Assembly (NCBI GenBank): GCA_905236295.1
Contig: CAJOQF010000088.1
Location: 1 to 10,468 of the forward strand
Direction of reading: 5' to 3'
Origin: an uncultured Eubacterium sp.
GTDB lineage: Bacteria > Bacillota > Clostridia > Lachnospirales > Lachnospiraceae
DNA length: 10,468 nucleotides
Shown piece by piece: positions 1-6,488 of this stretch; position 1 is the stretch's first letter; each line of letters begins with the position of its first letter. The notes beneath the pieces are model-generated. The model had not been told where the DNA came from. It made no database searches and saw nothing but the letters and a program-made list of their open reading frames with translations. A program made the position numbers and the translations under genes.

Positions 1-234
1 GATTGCGACTGCTTTCATCATTCGAATCCGTGCTTCTCTCGCCTTTTCCGTCGCCGTGGACTCCGAGAACTCGGGGATTGCGACTGCTTTCATCATTCGA
101 ATCCGTGCTTCTCTCGCCTTTTCCGTCGCCGTGGACTCCGAGAACTCGAAGCTCTCTACTGCTTTCATAATTCGAATCCGTGCATCTCTCGCCTTTTCCG
201 TCGCCGTGGACTCCGAGAACTCGGGGATTGCGAC
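1..234. repeat. 75-bp tandem repeat array, three copies plus the start of a fourth, open at the left edge
   Basis: Units lie at 1-75, 76-150 and 151-225, and the first nine bases of another at 226-234 pass into the palindrome. Units 1 and 2 are identical over their first 73 bases. Unit 3 differs in its first ten or so bases (GCTCTCTA in place of GATTGCGA) and at two later positions (ATCATT to ATAATT, GCTTCT to GCATCT). Each unit contains TTCGAA and the small inverted repeat CCGAG-AA-CTCGG. The length is exactly 25 codons, so any frame stays in phase. The consensus unit is open in all three plus frames and two of the three minus frames. The array continues beyond the window, so the copy number is unknown. 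Confidence 0.95.
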
Positions 235-1492
235 AGTTTTGTTCCACAACAACGCATTCTGCGTTTTGTGGACAAAATCTTGTCGCAGGGTACCGCGAGT
301 TCGAGAAATTCACAAGCACCCCCTCCGGTTCGTAATACCTCATCAAAAGGCTGATAAGCGTCGTCTTCCCCCCTCCGGTCTGTCCGACGACCGCCACGCG
401 CTGTCCCCTCTTAATCTTGAACGAAACGTCATGGAGTATATCCCTCTTGCCGTCATATGAAAAACTGACATGTTCAAACCTGATACTCTCAATCTCTCCC
501 TCGGGATCGGCTCCCCCGGCGTCAGCCTCATCTTCCATCTCGAGCACCTCAAAGACTCTCTTCGCGCACACAAACGCATTGGTAAGCTCAGTGATAACCC
601 CGGAAATCTCATTAAACGGCTTCGTGTACTGGTTGGCGTACGCCAAAAGCGAAAACAGGTTTCCGACCGAAATCACTCCGCCTATGGCGGACAAAGCGCC
701 TATCAGTCCTACAAGCATATAGACGATAGCATTGACAAACCGCGTCACAGGATTTACAAGCGACGAGTAAAACATTGCGTTCTTGCTCGCCCTAAAGAGC
801 TTTTCATTTCCGTCTGCGAACTTTCTCAGCATCTCATCCTCACCGCGATACGCTCTCACGGTCTTTTGCCCGGCTGTCATCTCGTTCACATACGCGGTCA
901 TCTCCCCCCTGTTCTTCGACTGGTCGCCAAAGTATCTGTGGGATCTCTTTGCTATGAAGGCAGCCGCAAACATCGAAAGCGGCGTGACCAGTACCACCAC
1001 CAGCGCAACCTTCACATCTATAAAGAGCATGAACACGAGCGTTGTGCCTATCGTAAACAATCCGGTAAACAACTGTGAAAAGCCGAGAATCAGTCCATCT
1101 GAAATCTGTTCGACATCCGCGATCATACGACTGACCAGATCACCCGTCTTAAACGAATCGATCCTTGAAATTGACAGCCTGTTTATGCTTTCATACACAT
1201 CATCCCTGACACTTCTCGCCACGTGAAATACGATGCGGTTGTTCAGGCAGGTCATCAACCACTGCGCAAGGAATGCCGCTGCGATCAGGAGTACTATAAA
1301 AAGGACATCTTTATATACTTCATCAAATATTACCCTGTCCTTCTCTACTATCGCATCCACTGCCTTGCCGATGAGCACCGGAATGAGCAATGTGACCACA
1401 ACCGTGACAAGCGCAAGGATTGCCGAGACTATTATTGCCGGTATATGCTTTTTTAAATATCCGAGCAGATGCCGTACAACGCTAACCTTCAT
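1..1492 (-). CDS. ABC exporter half-transporter (permease-ATPase), NBD interrupted by a repeat element; runs off the left edge
   Basis: 497 codons are visible with no stop before the window edge. The ATG at 1492-1490 overlaps the end of the upstream ABC gene by 11 bases and has an AGGAGG box in that gene's last codons, so the two are translationally coupled. Residues 1-310 form a type I exporter transmembrane domain with hydrophobic helices near 18-42, 60-80, 138-160, 162-182 and 250-290. The NBD begins at about 335 with an A-loop tyrosine (FSYDG, Y346) and Walker A GQTGGGKTT at 370-378. ABC similarity stops near residue 391 (EPEG, about base 320). The Q-loop, signature, Walker B and switch histidine are all absent. 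Residues 392-497 are encoded by the palindrome and the 25-residue repeats (RVLGVHGDGKGE...). As read, the protein could not hydrolyse ATP. In this exporter class it would be the half carrying the consensus catalytic residues. Either the gene is disrupted or the assembly joins unrelated DNA here. The substrate is unknown. Confidence 0.85.
   Translation of the reverse strand, partial: MKVSVVRHLLGYLKKHIPAIIVSAILALVTVVVTLLIPVLIGKAVDAIVEKDRVIFDEVYKDVLFIVLLIAAAFLAQWLMTCLNNRIVFHVARSVRDDVYESINRLSISRIDSFKTGDLVSRMIADVEQISDGLILGFSQLFTGLFTIGTTLVFMLFIDVKVALVVVLVTPLSMFAAAFIAKRSHRYFGDQSKNRGEMTAYVNEMTAGQKTVRAYRGEDEMLRKFADGNEKLFRASKNAMFYSSLVNPVTRFVNAIVYMLVGLIGALSAIGGVISVGNLFSLLAYANQYTKPFNEISGVITELTNAFVCAKRVFEVLEMEDEADAGGADPEGEIESIRFEHVSFSYDGKRDILHDVSFKIKRGQRVAVVGQTGGGKTTLISLLMRYYEPEGVLVNFSNSRYPATRFCPQNAECVVVEQNCRNPRVLGVHGDGKGERCTDSNYESSRELRVLGVHGDGKGERSTDSNDESSRNPRVLGVHGDGKGERSTDSNDESSRN
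230..286. repeat. 57-base imperfect palindrome (long hairpin) adjoining the 75-bp repeats
   Basis: The left arm is GCGACA (230-235), TTTTGT (237-242), CCACAA (244-249) and AACGCA (251-256). The loop is TTC (257-259). The right arm is TGCGTT (260-265), TTGTGG (266-271), ACAAAA (272-277) and TGTCGC (281-286). The blocks pair perfectly and are separated by single-base bulges at 243 and 250 and an unpaired stretch near the base (236 against 278-280). The structure would be stable as RNA or single-stranded DNA on either strand. There is no T-tract, so it is not a rho-independent terminator. It sits between the ABC homology break and the repeat array, which suggests that it is the core or end of a dispersed element. 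Confidence 0.85.
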
Positions 1493-3122
1493 ACTGCACC
1501 TCCTGCGAATCGCATATATCCCTGTATTCTTTCAGGCTGATATAGAGTTCCCTGTGCGAACCAAATCCCGCGATCTTGCCTCCGTTGAGTACCGCTATCC
1601 TGTCACAGCTTAAAATAGATGCCATTCTCTGCGAAATGTCTACGACCGTCATGTTTCTTTCTCTTGCCCTTGAAAATATACCTTCATAAACGAGCTTCGC
1701 GGTAGCATTGTCAAGCGCCGAAAATGCATCGTCGAGTATCAAAAGCTCCGGCATACCCACAAGCGCCCTCGCTATCGCGATTCTGGCCTTCTGACCTCCG
1801 GAGAAGTTTACTCCGTTTTGCTCCACCTTTGCCGACAATCCGCCCTTTTCATATACGAAATCATAAGCACAAGCAAGCCTTAGAGCCTCATCCATCTCCT
1901 CTTTTGTCGCATCTTCTTTTGCAATTTTTATATTGTCTTCAACAGTACCGGAGAAGATTGTAGGCTTTTGAAACACAAAACCAAGTGACTTCGACTCTCT
2001 CCATTTTCCCACATCCATTCCGTCTATACGTATCGCATTGTCATGCGTCGGATAAAATCCTCCGATCATTGCGGCGAGAGTGGACTTTCCGGAGCCTGTC
2101 GCACCGATCACGCCGATTATCTCTCCTGTTCCAAACTCAAACGACAGTCCCTCTCCGTAAACTCTTTGCCTATCCTCGTGATCGAGCACTTCGCAAACCC
2201 GGTCCGCACTCGCCAAAGACTTACTTATATTCACGATCAGATCCGCGTATTTGATCAGCTCGACAAGTATCGCCGCCATGTAATTTACAAGCGCTACTAT
2301 CTCTCCTTGTGTGACATATCCTGCCCAGACTCTCTGAGAACCGCTTATCAAAATTGCGCAGACTCCGAGGTCAACGATCACAAGAGTCAACGGATTCAAA
2401 AGACCCGCAAGTCTGCCGACTTTTATCTGCCTTTCATATAACGAACCGTTTTCAGACGCAAATTCCCCACAAAGGTCGTCCTCCTTTGCAAATGCGCGGA
2501 TCACTCTCACTCCCCCCACTGCCTGTCTGGTCTTTAGGAGCAGCTCATCAACCTTTCCCTGTATCTTTTTATAGCCCTTAATATTCTTTCTCATGATAAG
2601 CCATATGACAAGAACAAGCACAGGTATTATCACGCACATGACAAGCGCCAGCTTCACGTCAATAAAAAAAGACATTACAAGCGAGCCGAAGACTATGAAC
2701 GGTGACCTTAGCAGAAGTCGAAGCGTAAGGTTTACTCCCGTCTGAAGCTGATTTATATCGCTGGTCATCCTTGTGATAAGGGTTGAAGTTCCGATTTTGT
2801 CCAATCCAAAAAAAGAGAGCCCCGAAATCTTTTGCATCAAAGCTTCTCTTAAATTCTTCGCAAATCCGCTCGCGCTCACAGCCGAAAAATACTGAGCGAC
2901 CACAGCGAGAACCACTCCGGCTGCGGCAAGGGCTATAAGGATCATGCAGCGGCTGTATATATATCCCGTATCACCGCTTTCTATTCCCACATCGATCATC
3001 GCCGCCATCACAAGCGGAACAAACAGCTCAAGCACAGCCTCCGACATCTTAAATGTCGGGGCGAGAATGGACTGCATCTTGTATTCTTTTATATATCTAA
3101 ATAGTTTAAGGGAATTTTTCAT
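1482..3122 (-). CDS. ABC exporter half-transporter with degenerate catalytic site (permease-ATPase)
   Basis: This 546-residue fused transmembrane/ATPase half is the first gene of a heterodimeric exporter of the BmrC/TM287 type. The transmembrane domain covers about 1-300, with helices near 20-45, 60-80, 132-152, 158-178, 240-262 and 275-300. The NBD has Walker A GATGSGKST (340-348), Q-loop Gln385 (VFQKP), signature FSGGQ (440-444) and Walker B LLILDD (460-465). Two residues are non-canonical: the catalytic Glu after the Walker B Asp is Asp465, and the switch His is Gln498 (ISQR). Both changes are known from the degenerate subunit of such heterodimers. The NBD is also short: the first beta-strands with the A-loop tyrosine seem missing between VLDHED (about 313) and GLSFEF (about 325), which explains why the protein is 25-35 residues below usual length. 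I chose ATG 3122; a GTG directly before it (3125) is possible. An AAAGAG box precedes both. Substrate unknown; the pair is probably a multidrug, peptide or lipid exporter. Confidence 0.9.
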   Translation of the reverse strand: MKNSLKLFRYIKEYKMQSILAPTFKMSEAVLELFVPLVMAAMIDVGIESGDTGYIYSRCMILIALAAAGVVLAVVAQYFSAVSASGFAKNLREALMQKISGLSFFGLDKIGTSTLITRMTSDINQLQTGVNLTLRLLLRSPFIVFGSLVMSFFIDVKLALVMCVIIPVLVLVIWLIMRKNIKGYKKIQGKVDELLLKTRQAVGGVRVIRAFAKEDDLCGEFASENGSLYERQIKVGRLAGLLNPLTLVIVDLGVCAILISGSQRVWAGYVTQGEIVALVNYMAAILVELIKYADLIVNISKSLASADRVCEVLDHEDRQRVYGEGLSFEFGTGEIIGVIGATGSGKSTLAAMIGGFYPTHDNAIRIDGMDVGKWRESKSLGFVFQKPTIFSGTVEDNIKIAKEDATKEEMDEALRLACAYDFVYEKGGLSAKVEQNGVNFSGGQKARIAIARALVGMPELLILDDAFSALDNATAKLVYEGIFSRARERNMTVVDISQRMASILSCDRIAVLNGGKIAGFGSHRELYISLKEYRDICDSQEVQYEG

Positions 3123-3131
3123 CACTTACAT

Positions 3132-3147
3132 CTCTTTAAAAAAAGAG
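3132..3147 (-). promoter_or_regulatory. Small hairpin overlapping the ribosome binding site of the ABC operon
   Basis: On the minus strand CTCTTT-(4 T/A bases)-AAAGAG forms a 6-bp hairpin about ten bases before the ABC start codon. The right arm AAAGAG is also the only plausible Shine-Dalgarno sequence, so folding could limit translation initiation. This is inference from base pairing only. Confidence 0.3.
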
Positions 3148-3157
3148 TTTTGCTGTC

Positions 3158-3186
3158 AAAAAACGGAGGCCGGAATTCCAGCCCCC
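3158..3186 (-). terminator. Rho-independent terminator of the PrsA-like lipoprotein gene
   Basis: Reading the minus strand, a 9-bp stem GGGGGCTGG / CCGGCCTCC (two G-U pairs) with the loop AATT lies 13 bases after the lipoprotein stop codon. It is followed by G and six T residues (3163-3158). This separates the lipoprotein gene from the ABC operon. Confidence 0.9.
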
Positions 3187-3199
3187 GTCAATCTGCAAT

Positions 3200-4390
3200 T
3201 TATTGATCCGCTTCTGTAGCATCGCTTGTTGTATCAGACTCTGTTGTGTCGCTCTCACCATCGGACTCGGTGGTCTCTTCCTGAGTTGTAAAGAACTCAT
3301 CAAAAGTGATCTTTGCAAGAACATCTTCGTCCACATCCCAGGTGACCTCAGATGTATATCCGTCCATTACCTCAGAGTACTTTGTAGACTTTCTCTCAGA
3401 GATGATGGATTCCTTCTTCTCATCGGTTGCCTCTTTGTCATACTCTTTGTCAAGTCTTACTATATAATAGTACTCATCTGTCTCGATGACATCCGACACC
3501 TTACCCTCTTTGAGTTTATCAGCCGCTTCGTATACAGCCTTGTCATAGAGGATGTCAGTGTCATCAGCATTGTGATATGATGCAGAAAGTGTAGAATAGC
3601 CCGCCTCTTCCACTGCTGCGTCGAGATCCTTCTTTGCATCCTTTGCAAATTTCTCAAAATCTGCCTTTACCTGCTTTTTCTCATCCTCTGAGTACTCGGT
3701 CTCATTCCCATCATCATCGGTAGTTGAATTCTTATCAACCTGTACGAGAGTGATAGTCTTCTGACTGATCTCAGAATCTTTGACATCGGTGTCCACGTCT
3801 GCGACTATAGCATCATACATGCGGTCATTTATAGTATAGAGGCGAAGCATCTCCTCGATATACTCCTCGGTCGCCCCCATCTGCTTGATGGCTTTGCGCT
3901 TGTTTGAATCCATGAACTCCTTTGCCACTTCAGCAAACTTTGCCTCATCCTCTTCTGTAATCTTAACATTGTACTCATCCATATGATGCTCAAGGATAAG
4001 CATGTTCTCGATATTGGACATTATATCATCTTTAACGTCGTCACCGAATGTGCTTCCTGTTCCGTAAAGATCCTGCGACCACATATCTTTTCCAAACATT
4101 GAAAGATAGTTGGTATCGTAATTTGCCTGCTGATATCTGATCATGAAATTCGCAAGTCCGAGACTTACCTCTTCCTTATCTATATTTGCAAGCTCGGTTG
4201 AAGTAAACAAATCCTCCGTCTCAACCTCAACAGAACCCGATGTCGCATCAGCTTCAGTGGTAGCTGCTGCCTCCGGCACGCCGAAATACAATGTCGCAAC
4301 AACCTCATTTGAATTTGCTCCGCATCCGCTGAGCGCGATCGCTCCGGCAGTGCAAACTCCTAATATTCCCGCTACTAATCTTTTCTTCAC
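3200..4390 (-). CDS. PrsA/SurA-like peptidyl-prolyl isomerase lipoprotein (extracytoplasmic foldase)
   Basis: A 396-residue exported lipoprotein. I chose the GTG at 4390-4388 because AGGAGG lies six bases before it and the protein then begins MKKRLVAGILGV, a proper signal peptide. An ATG 45 bases upstream would add an unlikely polar extension. The lipobox LSGC places the lipidated Cys at 23. A linker rich in Ala, Thr and Glu (about 38-60) is followed by a helical SurA_N-like region (about 70-195) and a parvulin-like region (about 200-345), recognised by EGKVSDVIETDEYYYIVRL. The usual parvulin strand motif with an active-site His (xxHILV) reads ITLVQVDK here, and a charged insertion follows, so isomerase activity is doubtful and a holdase or chaperone role is more likely. 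The C-terminus (about 368-396) is a low-complexity acidic tail of Thr, Ser, Asp and Glu. The gene is monocistronic, with its own promoter and terminator. It would act on the outer face of the membrane in folding secreted proteins. Confidence 0.85.
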   Translation of the reverse strand: MKKRLVAGILGVCTAGAIALSGCGANSNEVVATLYFGVPEAAATTEADATSGSVEVETEDLFTSTELANIDKEEVSLGLANFMIRYQQANYDTNYLSMFGKDMWSQDLYGTGSTFGDDVKDDIMSNIENMLILEHHMDEYNVKITEEDEAKFAEVAKEFMDSNKRKAIKQMGATEEYIEEMLRLYTINDRMYDAIVADVDTDVKDSEISQKTITLVQVDKNSTTDDDGNETEYSEDEKKQVKADFEKFAKDAKKDLDAAVEEAGYSTLSASYHNADDTDILYDKAVYEAADKLKEGKVSDVIETDEYYYIVRLDKEYDKEATDEKKESIISERKSTKYSEVMDGYTSEVTWDVDEDVLAKITFDEFFTTQEETTESDGESDTTESDTTSDATEADQ

Positions 4391-4466
4391 GTTTGCCTCC
4401 TCATTTCCGTTTATATATATAATCCAATTTGTCATTTCATGTGTCCTGTAGTCGGCACAACTTATG

Positions 4467-4495
4467 ATTATAGCACAACGATTTCCCCTCGTAAA
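4467..4495 (-). promoter_or_regulatory. Sigma-A-type promoter of the lipoprotein gene
   Basis: On the minus strand, TTTACG (4495-4490) is separated by 17 bases from a perfect TATAAT (4472-4467). Transcription would start near 4460, giving a leader of about 70 bases before the GTG start. Confidence 0.75.
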
Positions 4496-4508
4496 GAAGG
4501 GAAATCGT
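4478..4508. promoter_or_regulatory. 10-bp inverted repeat overlapping the lipoprotein promoter (operator or terminator stem)
   Basis: Perfect arms ACGATTTCCC (4478-4487) and GGGAAATCGT (4499-4508) flank an 11-base centre that contains the -35 hexamer. One arm occupies the promoter spacer. It lies just after the stop codon of the hydrogenase-like gene, but neither strand has a T-tract after the stem, so a classical terminator is unlikely. The overlap with the -35 box and spacer favours a repressor operator. Inference only. Confidence 0.5.
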
Positions 4509-4526
4509 CAAACGCTTTCACACTTA

Positions 4527-6455
4527 CTATCTGAGCATTTCCTCAAGTGAATCCTGTACCTCATCGGACACCTTGTGCATAACATCCGCAGAAGCTGTCG
4601 ATTCCTCTGTGGATGCGACCAGATTCTGAGTTCTCTCATTTACAAGAGAAACTATGTTTCCTATCTTTTCAGACTCCTGGATCAGTCTGTCTACCGCCTC
4701 GTGTATCTTTGTGTTGTTCCTGTTGCTGTCATCGGCGGCAAGTTTTGAATTGTCGGCAAGTTCCTTTATCTCATTTGCAACTACCGCAAATCCCTTTCCT
4801 GCCTCACCGGCGCGCGCTGCCTCGATGGAGGCGTTTAGCGCAAGCAGGTTGGTCTGTCCCGAAATACTGATAACCTGCTCGTTATTCTTTTCGAGGTCTC
4901 CGAGGTATCCTTCTATTGTCATCATTGCGTCTTTGAGATCTCCGATGAACTGTTCAAGCTCGGTCATGGACTCGGATATTCCAACTGTCTCATCGGCATT
5001 TGCAGAGTTGATCTCTCTTATGGAATTGATCGTATCACCAAGTTTTACGAAACTCTCATTTATCTGGTCTGCAAGTTCGGTCTGTCTTTGCTTTGCCTCA
5101 TCATGGGCTTCCTGTATCTCATCCATAAGCGAGTTGACGTGCTCTTTTTCCGCATGGGCGACATCCCTCGTATAGAAAACACAGTTCTCTTTCCTGTTAA
5201 ATCCGTTGAAGATGGCGCTCGCCATGATCCAGCATCCCGGATAACCGCAGGCACAGCAGTCAATATTGCGCTTCTTCTCGGTTGTCTTTAACATATCATC
5301 AAAAACCGAATCAAGTTGAGCCTGTGTCGGCACCCTATAACCGCATTGATCACTCCGGTCTGTGTATTTCCTCATAAAGTCATTGAGATTCAGATGTGCA
5401 AACTGTTTGTTGAGCGCAGCAAGTCTCTTCTGCGGAGTAGCCGGGCGCCCCCATGCACTTTTCTTATCGTAGTTTTTGGAATCAGTTTTTATCTTCTGAA
5501 TCTCTACAAACACGTCCTCATTCATAGTCTTTCTCGACTCTGTGCCCGGTCCGTAAAGACATCCGCTCGAGCAATTTAATGCGTCAATAAACAGATACGG
5601 AAGCTTCTTATCCTTTATCCTGTCTTTGTTGCGTCCAAGATAATCGTACATATGGCGCTCGCCCTCCATCTGTCTTATGAGGGTATCTTCTCCGCACAGC
5701 CAGTATACATTCTCCTTGAGACCGCCAGGCATAGGATAGATGGATCCGAGACCGTACTCGATCTCATCCACCGCCGGCGCACCGCTCACCGGATGTTCTT
5801 TTAAGTATTTTACAAGATGAGCAAAGGTGAGATTGTACGATACATATCCGCCGTTGTTCGGATCTTCGATCTCCGCCTTCTTTGCTATGCACGGACTGAT
5901 GAACGCAAGCCTGTCATCAACATGCATATATTTTTTCACATAGATCGCACCGCACATCATGGGACTCTGAACCGGATTTAACATCGGGATTAGTTCCGGC
6001 AGATATCGTTCTATATATCCGACAACCGCAGGACACGGCTGAGATATACCACCCTTAAAGTTATGCTCTGTGATGTATTTTATGTAACCCCAGGTTGTGA
6101 TATCCGCGCCAAAAGAAATACTTATTATACGGTTTGCTCCAAGCGCTTTAAGCTGTCCGAGGATCTTTGAATATTCCCCGGGATAATTTGCAAGAAATGC
6201 CGGAGCGACGAGAAGCGAGATCTTCTCCCCCTTTGCAAGATCCTCAAAGAACCTTTCGGTGTCATCGATATACTCCCTTGCGTTGTGTTCACACGCATCA
6301 AGACAAGCACCACAGGCAATACATCTGTCCTGATCCACCTCGATCCTGTTTTCGCCATCCTCGGTCTCCACGGAGACATTGGCTCCGATAGCGCTACAGA
6401 CTCCGATACACTTATTACATCCGATACAGTTATCATTAGTTAAAACAAGTCCCAT
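4527..6455 (-). CDS. Ferredoxin / [FeFe]-hydrogenase-like / chemoreceptor signalling fusion (putative H2 or redox chemosensor)
   Basis: A 642-residue soluble protein with four modules. (1) Residues 1-60 are a 2[4Fe-4S] ferredoxin, with Cys 10/13/16/20 and 45/48/51/55. (2) Residues 75-365 are the [FeFe]-hydrogenase H-cluster domain: L1 is ISQPCPAVV (Cys141), L2 is SPCIAKKAE (Cys189) and L3 is [10 protein letters not shown] (Cys295, Cys299). All four cluster ligands are present, but the first Cys of catalytic TSCCP is Pro140 and the Met of MPC is Ser, as in sensory rather than metabolic hydrogenases. (3) Residues 385-428 form an extra Fe-S motif, Cys400/401, 403, 408 and 425 (CGYPGC), like the RnfB-type FeS domain. 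(4) Residues 430-642 are a coiled-coil methyl-accepting chemotaxis signalling domain with the conserved hairpin tip at 531-567 ([18 protein letters not shown]). There is no signal peptide, membrane helix or HAMP domain, so this is a cytoplasmic receptor. AAGGAGG precedes the ATG. It probably reports H2 or redox state to CheA/CheW. No maturation genes are in the window. Confidence 0.9.
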   Translation of the reverse strand: MGLVLTNDNCIGCNKCIGVCSAIGANVSVETEDGENRIEVDQDRCIACGACLDACEHNAREYIDDTERFFEDLAKGEKISLLVAPAFLANYPGEYSKILGQLKALGANRIISISFGADITTWGYIKYITEHNFKGGISQPCPAVVGYIERYLPELIPMLNPVQSPMMCGAIYVKKYMHVDDRLAFISPCIAKKAEIEDPNNGGYVSYNLTFAHLVKYLKEHPVSGAPAVDEIEYGLGSIYPMPGGLKENVYWLCGEDTLIRQMEGERHMYDYLGRNKDRIKDKKLPYLFIDALNCSSGCLYGPGTESRKTMNEDVFVEIQKIKTDSKNYDKKSAWGRPATPQKRLAALNKQFAHLNLNDFMRKYTDRSDQCGYRVPTQAQLDSVFDDMLKTTEKKRNIDCCACGYPGCWIMASAIFNGFNRKENCVFYTRDVAHAEKEHVNSLMDEIQEAHDEAKQRQTELADQINESFVKLGDTINSIREINSANADETVGISESMTELEQFIGDLKDAMMTIEGYLGDLEKNNEQVISISGQTNLLALNASIEAARAGEAGKGFAVVANEIKELADNSKLAADDSNRNNTKIHEAVDRLIQESEKIGNIVSLVNERTQNLVASTEESTASADVMHKVSDEVQDSLEEMLR

Positions 6456-6488
6456 TTAAGCCCTCCTTATATTGAATGAAATTTAACC

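Larger units (their letters stand above)
1..319. mobile_element. Candidate non-autonomous repeat element interrupting the ABC gene (right boundary about 319, left boundary outside)
   Basis: ABC similarity in the minus-strand gene ends at about base 320. Everything to the left is unrelated: a short lead-in with the palindromic CTCGAACTCG-like stretch (287-319), the 57-base hairpin (230-286) and the tandem array (1-234). No transposase, integrase or reverse transcriptase is visible. A hairpin plus in-phase tandem units without coding capacity fits a passively mobilised repeat, but that is inference. A target duplication cannot be checked because the left end lies outside the window. An assembly chimera at a contig end is an equally serious alternative. 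Confidence 0.5.

Noticed and set aside
1..234. CRISPR array
   Set aside because: The units are 75 bases long and adjoin directly; only about ten bases vary and no spacer-repeat alternation or cas gene is present.
56..460. Plus-strand ORF of 134 codons through the repeats (VDSENSGIATAFIIRIRASLAF...)
   Set aside because: It is antisense to the ABC gene and the repeat array, has no ribosome binding site, and exists because the 75-base unit is open in nearly all frames.
783..1226. Plus-strand ORFs of 147 and up to 202 codons within the ABC gene region
   Set aside because: They are antisense shadows of a clear ABC transmembrane domain and have no ribosome binding sites or recognisable domains.
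3125..3159. Promoter for the ABC operon from TTGACA at 3154-3159
   Set aside because: The -35 box is perfect but overlaps the terminator T-tract, and no acceptable -10 hexamer lies 15-19 bases downstream (only AAAGAG/TAAAGA-like sequences).
4391..4435. Upstream ATG start for the lipoprotein gene (4435)
   Set aside because: It adds a polar 15-residue stretch before the signal peptide and has no ribosome binding site, whereas GTG 4390 has AGGAGG at ideal spacing.
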